DNA of 17,929 nucleotides, taken from NCBI GenBank assembly GCA_045128735.1, contig JBGVRT010000039.1, forward strand, positions 1 to 17,929, written 5' to 3'. Below the pieces are notes generated by a model. That model saw nothing but the letters and a program-made list of their open reading frames with translations. It was not told where the DNA came from and did no database searches. Shown one piece after another: positions 6,429-13,892 of the stretch (position 1 is the first letter of the stretch; every line of letters begins with the position of its first letter). The DNA is from RGIG8775 sp045128735. Lineage in GTDB: Bacteria; Bacillota; Clostridia; Oscillospirales; CAG-272. Both the position numbers and the translations under genes were made by a program.

Positions 6429-7289
6429 TTACTTTATGTTTGCGGAATGACCGGATTTAATACATTTTTCCATATGAGACTGATCGTAGAATCCGCAAAG
6501 GTGCGCAATTTCTGTTTTTGACAATTTTGAAAGCTCCAACATTTCCATTGCTTTTTCGCTCCGATAAGCGTTTATATATTGTATTGGCGTGCATCCGCAT
6601 ATACCTTGAAAGTGACGCAAGAATGTGGCTCTTGAAAGGAAAACACGATTAGCCAATTCATCAATTGACATTTTATTTGAAAAATTTTGGTGAATGTATT
6701 CAAGAGTATTCAAAATCTGAGTTTCATATTTTTTTTTGCTAGTGTCATTTGAGCTTTTATGTATTTGTTTATAAAGCAAGTAAGACAGATAATAGATAAT
6801 TTTCCAGGCAGATAGATATTGTAATTCCATATTATCGGTGTGATATAACGGATGTGTTTCCTCAATGAATTTTATATCTTGTTGCAATTCTGCTAACTGA
6901 ATTGTATTGAGATGCAGAAACATAGATTGATCATAGTTTTGACGTAAAAATGGCTCAATTTCCATTAACTGAAAATATCCGGGGACATTTTTGGATTTGT
7001 GTTGCCTTTCTCGAACAAAGCTTGTTTTTAGTAATATATTTTGGATTTCTAAGTTTTTGATGCTGTGAAATGAGTGGGGGATCGTAGGCGGAATTACGAA
7101 AACATCTCCGCGAACGGCAGTGAATGATGAATTTGATATTCTGTGTGTGCCTTTTCCTTTAGTGACAATAATTATTTCATAGAAACTATGATCGTGAAGC
7201 CATATAGGGAAGGTTTGGTCAGAAAAGGCTCTTACAAACCGTTTTGGAGACTTAAAATATTCTTCTCCGACATGGTGGATTATTTCCAT
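6429..7289 (-). CDS. AraC-family regulator, AT-rich, C-terminus shortened
   Basis: 286-aa regulator. The N-terminal cupin is clear (WLHDHSFYEIIIVTKGKGTH, then GDVFVIPPTIPHSFHS at ~65-80), and so are the two helix-turn-helix units (MSIDELANRVFLSRATFLRH; TEIAHLCGFYDQSHMEKCIK). Normal family members continue with a G-x-(S/T)-P-x-x-Y/F-R helix; here the protein stops after SGHSANIK, so the last helix is missing or altered, perhaps by the same rearrangement that cut the neighbouring gene. The gene is much more A+T-rich than its neighbours, suggesting a separate origin. Start: ATG 7289 lies 9 bases after AGAGGTG; a GTG at 7301 overlaps that site and was rejected. It is divergent from the giant secreted protein, its likely target. 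Function as a sugar-responsive activator is inferred from family and position. Confidence 0.88.
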   Translation of the reverse strand: MEIIHHVGEEYFKSPKRFVRAFSDQTFPIWLHDHSFYEIIIVTKGKGTHRISNSSFTAVRGDVFVIPPTIPHSFHSIKNLEIQNILLKTSFVRERQHKSKNVPGYFQLMEIEPFLRQNYDQSMFLHLNTIQLAELQQDIKFIEETHPLYHTDNMELQYLSAWKIIYYLSYLLYKQIHKSSNDTSKKKYETQILNTLEYIHQNFSNKMSIDELANRVFLSRATFLRHFQGICGCTPIQYINAYRSEKAMEMLELSKLSKTEIAHLCGFYDQSHMEKCIKSGHSANIK

Positions 7290-7348
7290 AATTACATGCA
7301 CCTCTAATTTGATATAATTTTACAAAAAAATGCAATCTCGATACTATT

Positions 7349-7377
7349 ATTATATCATTGTTTGTGCTATAATGCAA
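7349..7377 (-). promoter_or_regulatory. Promoter of the second araC-type gene
   Basis: Minus strand TTGCAT (7377-7372) and consensus TATAAT (7354-7349), 17 bp apart. Its -35 overlaps the -10 of the opposite promoter. Confidence 0.7.
7361..7373 (+). promoter_or_regulatory. Extended -10 promoter of the giant secreted-protein gene
   Basis: TTTGTGCTATAAT contains TATAAT (7368-7373) with the TGn extension. The region where a -35 should lie (around 7345-7350) is TATTAT, a poor match, so activation by a regulator is likely. The identical 13-mer recurs at 13608-13620 before the downstream operon. Confidence 0.6.
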
Positions 7378-7440
7378 GTAGGAAAACAAAATTTTTTCCA
7401 AAGTTTATTGGTAGCCTGTTGAAATGAAAAAAGGTTGCTT

Positions 7441-7491
7441 GCCACGGTGTAGATATCGGCACTTTTGTGCCTTGAAGCGTGGCGGAAAGGA
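7441..7491 (+). promoter_or_regulatory. Hairpin leader and ribosome site before the giant gene
   Basis: GCCACG (7441-7446) pairs with CGTGGC (7478-7483). Within it GGCAC (7458-7462) pairs with GTGCC (7467-7471) around TTTT. The structure ends just before AAAGGA (7486-7491), which is 6 bases from ATG 7498. No T-run follows, so it is not a terminator; it may stabilise the mRNA or limit ribosome access. I could not match it to a known riboswitch. Confidence 0.5.
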
Positions 7492-7497
7492 ATGATT

Positions 7498-10400
7498 ATG
7501 ACAGTGAAAAACAACAAAAAATTATTGGGGGTCATTATGTTTGTTCTAATGCTTGCACTGGTTGTGCCTATAACAGCGCTGGCTTTCCCTACAAACACGC
7601 TGGACGGCATTGTGCCGGACGAAGAGTACGACTACTATCACAGATACATATTTGATAATGTTGCGGTTGACACCTCGAACGATAATTCCGGACTTCCAGG
7701 AAATGCCTTGGGCAGTCCTTTCGGCTTTGCGCATGAGTCAAGCACCCCTGCCAAGGTCAGAGTTGGTGAGACCGGAAAGAGTAATTACGTAAGATTGACT
7801 TATCCCGCCGACAAGACCGGCGGAGACGTCCTTTCCAACTTTTATATGTCAAAGGACGGTAAGTCATATATTCTTGGTAATGCTGTTTCATTCGAGTTTG
7901 ATATCCGTTGGCAGGGGGTTACCGACACCACCCTTATAAGCGATGACCACGTTATGAATCTGCTTTACGCGAGATGCTTGGGTAACAGCGGTCACAACTT
8001 TACCTTTCTTAAAGCAAAGGTGGTTGCGGACGAAACCGTTGCCGATAAATATTTAGAGATATTTATTGCCGATGACCAAAAGGTCGTAACTCTTGAAAAG
8101 GGAAGCGCAGACTTCACCAATATCAAGGTTGTATATTACAGTGCGACTCAAACGTTTAGCATTTTCGTTAACGGTGCGGCTGTGGTTGAGGCAAGGTCGT
8201 GTGTTGACGGCAGCAATAAGCGTTTGGATATTATAGGGTTAGGCTCTCACTCCACAGGTGCTGTCAGCTACGACGGCATAATTTCCACAAGAGAGATATC
8301 CGACATCAATCATCATCCCTACTTCGTGTTCGGACACGTGGGATACTCCGAAACTTTCCGCACGCCTTTCGTTATTGATATTGACAATCTTTACGTAAAG
8401 GACGCCCAGGTGGCTGACGGCAGAACGCCCTATTACGAAAACAGCTTTGAGGGCTCAATAGGCGATCTTGTGACAAGCTCACTTACGGCAACAGATACCG
8501 TTACGTACGGCTACAACTCCAAGGATGAGATATCCGTGGGAACAGAGAGTAACGGTGAGAGTGAAAACACTTATCTTGATATGACTCATCCGGGACGCTT
8601 TTTGATCAAGGACCGCTATCAGGTATTACAGAACGGAAACTGGACGATAGAATTTGACGCACGCGTTACCAGCACACACAAGGACTTCAGCTTGCTTCGC
8701 ATGGCTGACGGCGTAAATAATAATATTCTCTTGTTCGTTACAACGGACGGCACTATTAGATTCGGTTCTTTCGCAACAATTAATAGAACCATAGTGCCAA
8801 ATACCCAAATGGCAACCTACGAATCGGGAGAATGGACTCATATTGCGCTTTCGATAACCGTGGACAGAAACGGCACCAATATGGGGCTGTATGACGATTG
8901 GACCGGCAGTGCGGGAGCATCGGGGCTCTGTTACGGTATGTCTCTGTGGGTTGACGGTGTGTACGTGGGCTCATCCAACAACGTCACACGTCAGGAGTTT
9001 GCCGCTTCATCCTCGTCGAAGGTGACATTTATCAATGATGCGGCGTATACAAGGGAAGCGCTGACCTCCGCCCCCACAGTCCCCGACAGCAATGCTGAAA
9101 ATATTAAATGGTTAAAGAACAGCGACACCCTTAAGCAGTATGTGGACGAATCCACGGGAATTCTTTACTACCTGCAGTATGATGCTGACGGAAATTTCAT
9201 CACAGGTAGTCTTAATTCGGACAAGACAGCAAGCGGAAGCGTTAAGCTTACCCCCGGGGTGGCTGATTCCGGTGTTAACTCGTTGGCATTCTTTGATAAC
9301 AGAAGCGAGACCTACAGCAACGGAGCAATAGACAACCTTAAAATTTACAAGGGTGTTTATCCCGCGGCAAATGCTGTTGGCAAAAACGATCTCAAGGGTA
9401 CGGTTGCCGAGATTGACCTTGGCTATGTAATTTCTCCCGTTGAGAATATGGTAAAGGCCACCCAGAACAGCGCGGGCGGCGAAGAGGGAGTGGTTTACTT
9501 TGAAAACTGGTGGAGAGGCTCTACTGCCGTGCCCGGTGGAACTGTGACTTACAAAACGGAAAGTGACAACACTTATGTTAAGTTCGCGGCGGATAGCGAG
9601 ACTTATCTTGACGTATATACTCCCAACGTTGGCGGTAAGGTGTTCTCATCTCAGATTACGCTCAAAGACTTTAGCCTGACGACGGGAAGTGCTTCACTGC
9701 TCTCTGTCAAGCGTCAGGCGGCTGACGGTACGCAAAAGGTGCTTAACACCTTGATGGCAGACTCCTCGGGAAATATTTATTTCACCAAGGGTACTGTCAA
9801 TTGTTACCTTAGCGATAAAAACGGAACTAAATATTCCATAAAGGGTACGGACTGGATCACCCTTGAGACAATAATTGACGAAACCGGAGACACACCGCTT
9901 ATTTCCTACCGTGTAAACGGCGAGGTGGCTTACTATTCATGCGGAAGTATTCCGTGCCAACTCAAGGCGGTGAATATTGTGGGGGTAGTAACCGATGAGA
10001 TTGTTGCCCTTAAGAACGCGCCTGATCAGAGAGTCTGTATTCTTCAGTTCAGCGACGCGACCATTTCTGTGGGGCTCGACACCTTTAAAGTGGAGCTTGT
10101 TGAAAATCCTTTCTCTGTTGAGGAGTATGAATGGACCGACGAAGTTATGATCGACTTCTCGGACTACAAGAGCATAGAAGAACTCGGTCCGCAATTCTAT
10201 TGGACTCACGCGGAAAACGAGAATGTTGAAATCAGAAACGGAGTGCTTTATGTTCCCAAGGGAGCGACGTTCGGTTGGGTGGATATGAACGGAGCGTTTC
10301 AAAATTTCCTTAAAACCAACGGTTCTGATTCTGATGGCTATAACATTGAAATCAAGGCTAAAACTTCCACAGAGGAAAGTTATCTTGTGAGAGCAGTATG

Positions 10401-13308
10401 TGATGACGGAACTACCAACGGAATCATAAGAGTGCGTACCAACGGAGATGCAAAAAGCATTGTTGTAGGTGGTGGAGGGTTATCTGACGGAAAGATAACT
10501 CCAATAGGAAACGGAAAATTCACTGACATTACAGCTACCTTCTGGAAGGCGGACAACCAGCCTACATTCTTTATGGATGGTGCGGTTGTTGGCAGGGTTA
10601 TTGCCAATACAGGCACAGCGGTTGGCGGTAAGGAGCTCGTTGCCTTTGAGGTGGCTTCGGGAACAGAAGTATCCGAGCTTTATATTCATCGTGATCTTAA
10701 GAGCGAGCTTGCACAGAAAAGTGGTAATCTTATAACAGTAGACCCTAACGTTGTTTCTACCACGATCAGTGAAAATCCGCCTCAAAACGGTATGGCGATG
10801 GGGGCTTTGACCGAGGCTAACATCCAGACTGACGATGAGGGCTATAAATATTACAGTATAAATTATGAAACGCCGAGCACCGCCTCGGTTATGACGGATA
10901 TTCCTTTAACGGGTTATCTTGAGGATCACGTCAGCGTGTTTGAGACCGAGGTGCGATTCGTTCCTTCGCAGGTAGCTTCAGATGATTCACCTAACATCAA
11001 GCTGATTCAACTCCTTAAAAATGACGCTAGTGGTCAGCAAATTGCTGAAAATCTTATTCAGATCACGCCTGAAGGATATCTTTTTACTCCATACGGATAT
11101 CTTCTTGACAAAGATGGAGCTTTGTTGATGCTTTCGGCTGAGGACTGGCAGAACATAGCAGTAATATACGATGCCGATTCGGGGCAGATCAGCTACCGAG
11201 TTGACGGTGCTATCCCGTATTACAAGGAGGGCAGCAGTATTGTTATTGCCCATAGCTTGCAGAACCAAACACCTCGCAATTACAGAATTGACGCGGTGAA
11301 AACCACCGCGAGAACCGTATATATGCCTGAAAATTTCGTTGGAAAGCTTGAACTTAAGTGCTTAAAGACATATATTGTAAACGAAAGCGCGAACATTGAG
11401 TTTATAGGTACGCAGGTGTCTACCTCTGATGGCGATATTCGTATCATAGCCGGTATTGATATGCTGTATTACGGCAGCGCAGGCTTTGATATAAAGGCTT
11501 ACGACGCTGACGGTACGTTACTTTCGGTCGAAGAAAAGAGTATTCTGACAAATACGGCATATTCATCTATAATTGAGGATTTAGGTACAACGACGAACAC
11601 AGTTTATCCAGAGGATTACGGATACAGATATTTCCTTTTGGGTGCTGTAACAGGCATACCTCAAAGGGAGCTGGCTCAGGCAGTAAAGCTTGAAATAACT
11701 CCGTTTACAATTGTAAACAGCACCAAGAGCTATTCCTCCAAGGTACTGCTTGACGTTGATTTTACTGAGCTTAATATGAATAATTGGATCTGTTCTACCG
11801 ACTTTATCAAGGTAAAGCCCCGTGGCGATAACATAAACGCAAACTTCTCTACCACCGAGTATGTAAGCTACACAAATGACGGCTCACTTGAGCTTAATGG
11901 ACTTAACGCGGAATTTGCCTTTGGCGCGAGTTGCGAGGGTCAGGTAAGCATAGATCTTGCTAACTCGTTTGGCGAGGTGGCGACAGCCAGCCTGTTCGAT
12001 GTGTATGTGAACGGAGTTCTCACAAAGGAGAATGTCGAGGTTCCATTTGGTCACCACACGTTTGTTCTTGCCGAGGATCTCGTTAAGGGCGACTACACCT
12101 TCAAGCTTGTTAAGAAGAGTGGCGGAGATTTCGTCAGAATCAACTCTATGAATTTCTGCGGAACCATAGGTGACGCACCGTTGCTCGTAAGAGAAAACGC
12201 GATTGACGTTGTGGTTTCAGCACCCAAAGGAACCAATGAGTACGGCGACATCACCTTGTATATGGAGAGTAGTTATGAAAGCAAGGAAAGCGATGAATTT
12301 GAAGGATATTACATTAGGTATGATATTCCTTATCAAAAATCCGGAGTTGATCCTAATGCGAGCTTCTCTGTTGCGACATCTGTTCAGTTAAACAGATCAT
12401 TATACCGTATTACTAACGCTTACGTTGTAAAAAAGCTTTCTGATTTTACTTACAGTGAGCCAATGTTTCAGATCCTTTCGGGTGGAGAAATATCTCTTGC
12501 CATGGCAGAAAAAGGTGCCGTCGATTATGTTGGAGGGTTCCACGGTGACGAACATATTAAAAACATAGAGTTCTACCTTGACGGTGTTGAAATAGACACC
12601 TCAAAAGCCGGCACTTACATCGGTTCACAGTTTGAATGGATACAAGATACCGTTATGAACCGATGCAACACTCCCGATGAAAACATTATGAATCACGTTC
12701 AGAGATACCTTATCACCTCGAAGGGAATCAAGCTTGAGCAACAGGTTGAATTTATTAGTGATGATTATACTCCCAACTCGAAACAGAACTACCTTCAGAT
12801 GGCACCTTATAACTGTTTTGAATCCGAGCTTAAGGCACGAGAGGATGCAATGGTGGCGGCTAATGAGTTAACCGAAGAAGAGGTATCGTATGATGATGTT
12901 GAAAATCTTATCTGCACAAAAACAAATCTTCTTGATGCCAACGGCGGTATAAATGCTGTGGTTGATGTAGCCAATAAAAAGGTTACGGATAAGGACAATA
13001 TAGGCTATGCCTATAACAGAAACTCCGGCTGGGCGGGTACGGATTATTCTAACCGCTACGCAGAGTACATCGGCGGAATTTCCGGCGGTAATTTTCCGGG
13101 GCTGTACGGACTTATAGGATTTGTTATCGATGATGCGAGCGTTTATCCTGAACACAATGCATTGATGATGAGAAGTGACAACAAGTGGTACGCTTCCTTC
13201 GACACTTGTTCCAGTAAGGACGTTGTTACCAAGGGTGAAGTGTGGAATGTAAGTAACTCTTATTTCATTGACTATAATCCCGACCTCTACGTTGTGGAAG
13301 TGGAATAA
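7498..13308 (+). CDS. Giant secreted multi-LamG-like (ConA-like) protein
   Basis: 1936-aa exported protein. The signal peptide is residues 1-29 (KNNKK, hydrophobic core, cleavage at ALA/FP). Five successive beta-sandwich modules of laminin-G/concanavalin-A-like type follow at about 45-310, 312-620, 665-872, 883-1071 and 1090-1295, each with an EFD/IEFDAR-type strand, a W-x-x-(I/L) strand and an (I/F)x(V/M)(N/D)G(A/V) strand. Modules 3 and 5 share ISYRV(N/D)G(E/A) and are the closest pair. Residues ~1300-1420 are a domain also found in the hydrolase at 13885. Residues ~1429-1559 resemble the jelly-roll N-terminal domain of CE2-type esterases. Residues ~1560-1936 match nothing I know (GGFHGDE near 1680). 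No catalytic domain, dockerin, LPXTG or SLH anchor is visible. ATG 7498 is preferred to 7492 because of ribosome-site spacing. Probable role: extracellular polysaccharide binding; this is inference. Confidence 0.88.
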   Translation: MTVKNNKKLLGVIMFVLMLALVVPITALAFPTNTLDGIVPDEEYDYYHRYIFDNVAVDTSNDNSGLPGNALGSPFGFAHESSTPAKVRVGETGKSNYVRLTYPADKTGGDVLSNFYMSKDGKSYILGNAVSFEFDIRWQGVTDTTLISDDHVMNLLYARCLGNSGHNFTFLKAKVVADETVADKYLEIFIADDQKVVTLEKGSADFTNIKVVYYSATQTFSIFVNGAAVVEARSCVDGSNKRLDIIGLGSHSTGAVSYDGIISTREISDINHHPYFVFGHVGYSETFRTPFVIDIDNLYVKDAQVADGRTPYYENSFEGSIGDLVTSSLTATDTVTYGYNSKDEISVGTESNGESENTYLDMTHPGRFLIKDRYQVLQNGNWTIEFDARVTSTHKDFSLLRMADGVNNNILLFVTTDGTIRFGSFATINRTIVPNTQMATYESGEWTHIALSITVDRNGTNMGLYDDWTGSAGASGLCYGMSLWVDGVYVGSSNNVTRQEFAASSSSKVTFINDAAYTREALTSAPTVPDSNAENIKWLKNSDTLKQYVDESTGILYYLQYDADGNFITGSLNSDKTASGSVKLTPGVADSGVNSLAFFDNRSETYSNGAIDNLKIYKGVYPAANAVGKNDLKGTVAEIDLGYVISPVENMVKATQNSAGGEEGVVYFENWWRGSTAVPGGTVTYKTESDNTYVKFAADSETYLDVYTPNVGGKVFSSQITLKDFSLTTGSASLLSVKRQAADGTQKVLNTLMADSSGNIYFTKGTVNCYLSDKNGTKYSIKGTDWITLETIIDETGDTPLISYRVNGEVAYYSCGSIPCQLKAVNIVGVVTDEIVALKNAPDQRVCILQFSDATISVGLDTFKVELVENPFSVEEYEWTDEVMIDFSDYKSIEELGPQFYWTHAENENVEIRNGVLYVPKGATFGWVDMNGAFQNFLKTNGSDSDGYNIEIKAKTSTEESYLVRAVCDDGTTNGIIRVRTNGDAKSIVVGGGGLSDGKITPIGNGKFTDITATFWKADNQPTFFMDGAVVGRVIANTGTAVGGKELVAFEVASGTEVSELYIHRDLKSELAQKSGNLITVDPNVVSTTISENPPQNGMAMGALTEANIQTDDEGYKYYSINYETPSTASVMTDIPLTGYLEDHVSVFETEVRFVPSQVASDDSPNIKLIQLLKNDASGQQIAENLIQITPEGYLFTPYGYLLDKDGALLMLSAEDWQNIAVIYDADSGQISYRVDGAIPYYKEGSSIVIAHSLQNQTPRNYRIDAVKTTARTVYMPENFVGKLELKCLKTYIVNESANIEFIGTQVSTSDGDIRIIAGIDMLYYGSAGFDIKAYDADGTLLSVEEKSILTNTAYSSIIEDLGTTTNTVYPEDYGYRYFLLGAVTGIPQRELAQAVKLEITPFTIVNSTKSYSSKVLLDVDFTELNMNNWICSTDFIKVKPRGDNINANFSTTEYVSYTNDGSLELNGLNAEFAFGASCEGQVSIDLANSFGEVATASLFDVYVNGVLTKENVEVPFGHHTFVLAEDLVKGDYTFKLVKKSGGDFVRINSMNFCGTIGDAPLLVRENAIDVVVSAPKGTNEYGDITLYMESSYESKESDEFEGYYIRYDIPYQKSGVDPNASFSVATSVQLNRSLYRITNAYVVKKLSDFTYSEPMFQILSGGEISLAMAEKGAVDYVGGFHGDEHIKNIEFYLDGVEIDTSKAGTYIGSQFEWIQDTVMNRCNTPDENIMNHVQRYLITSKGIKLEQQVEFISDDYTPNSKQNYLQMAPYNCFESELKAREDAMVAANELTEEEVSYDDVENLICTKTNLLDANGGINAVVDVANKKVTDKDNIGYAYNRNSGWAGTDYSNRYAEYIGGISGGNFPGLYGLIGFVIDDASVYPEHNALMMRSDNKWYASFDTCSSKDVVTKGEVWNVSNSYFIDYNPDLYVVEVE

Positions 13309-13376
13309 GCTGAATTAAATTTATATGTATTTACTATTGTTACGTTTGTTTAGATAGTTGGAGAAAAGGTATACGT

Positions 13377-13398
13377 AAAAGTAGCTACCTCTACTTTT
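13377..13398. repeat. AAAAGTAGCTAC element, first copy, with hairpin
   Basis: AAAAGTAGCTAC (13377-13388) is followed by CTCTACTTTT, so AAAAGTAG and CTACTTTT can form an 8-bp stem with a 6-nt loop. It lies about 70 bp after the stop of the giant gene and could act as a weak AT-rich terminator or as a protein-binding site. The core GTAGCTAC is itself palindromic. Confidence 0.45.
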
Positions 13399-13520
13399 GA
13401 CGGCATATATCTTGTTGCTGTTGAATAATAGCGATATGTTAGGATAAAGAGTACAAACTATATAAAATTTATGTTCCTTTCTCTTAACACATCTAAAAGT
13501 TTCATAAATTTTCACTTTCC

Positions 13521-13539
13521 AAAAGTAGCTACTCTTTTG
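13521..13539. repeat. AAAAGTAGCTAC element, second copy
   Basis: The exact 12-mer AAAAGTAGCTAC (13521-13532) recurs, followed by TCTTTTG, making a near-perfect palindrome with a 2-base insert. It lies about 60 bp before the -35 of the downstream operon promoter, a plausible operator position. The pair is separated by 144 bp. Confidence 0.45.
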
Positions 13540-13582
13540 TATAGATTTAGATAAGCCTCATCTATACTTTAATTATATAGTC

Positions 13583-13620
13583 TTTTGACTATTGACTTTT
13601 GACAATTTTTGTGCTATAAT
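13583..13620 (+). promoter_or_regulatory. Strong promoter of the GH-A hydrolase/ABC operon
   Basis: TTGACT (13592-13597) and TATAAT (13615-13620) are 17 bp apart, with the extended TGC before the -10. Three tandem heptads (TTTTGAC, TATTGAC, TTTTGAC) span 13583-13603 across the -35. The -10 region shares the 13-mer TTTGTGCTATAAT with the promoter at 7361. Confidence 0.8.
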
Positions 13621-13655
13621 AAATTATAAGTACAAAACATTTTGGAGGCGATTTA

Positions 13656-13892
13656 ATGTCTTATATGCAAATACCTAAAGTTTGCGGAGCGATAGGAAAA
13701 GACGGAAAATTCTTTGAAAAAGAGTTGCCTGTCAATATATATAAATTGTATATACATAGTTGCAGTAACAACAGGAAATTCACAATATATGAGTTTGAGC
13801 AAGACAACAACGAAATTTATAGCACCTTGTCAACGTTAAGTGGTAAGGTGCTTGAAAATACCAATCCAAAAGGAGGATTTTTGTATGAATAA
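13656..13892 (+). CDS. Small protein of unknown function, coupled to the hydrolase gene
   Basis: 78 aa, preceded by TTGGAGGCG (GGAGG at 13643-13647) at ideal spacing and 36 bp after a strong promoter. No signal peptide or membrane segment. The sequence starts MSYMQIPKVCGAIGKDGKFF, has two Cys (C10, C36), and pairs of beta-like stretches (KLYIHSC, KFTIYEFEQ). I do not recognise a family. Its stop codon at 13890-13892 overlaps the next ATG (13885) by 8 bases, and the next gene's AGGAGG lies inside its coding sequence, so the two are translationally coupled. It could be a regulatory leader protein, or a cytosolic partner of the export or sensing of the hydrolase; neither is shown. The ribosome site, promoter and overlap make it a real gene rather than noise. 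Confidence 0.75.
   Translation: MSYMQIPKVCGAIGKDGKFFEKELPVNIYKLYIHSCSNNRKFTIYEFEQDNNEIYSTLSTLSGKVLENTNPKGGFLYE

Larger units (their letters stand above)
13309..13591. other. AT-rich intergenic spacer, no gene seen
   Basis: 347 bp separate the giant gene from the next start; 283 of them hold no gene. A 64-codon minus frame (13515-13321) has no ribosome site and biased AT-driven residues and is rejected. No classic terminator with a T-run follows 13308. The notable content is the pair of AAAAGTAGCTAC elements listed separately. Confidence 0.5.

Noticed and set aside
7441..7483. Leader hairpin as a known riboswitch
   Set aside because: It is too short, and no conserved core of the c-di-GMP, purine, cobalamin or TPP classes could be recognised.
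13321..13515. 64-codon minus-strand frame in the intergenic spacer
   Set aside because: AT-driven composition, no ribosome site, and no recognisable features.
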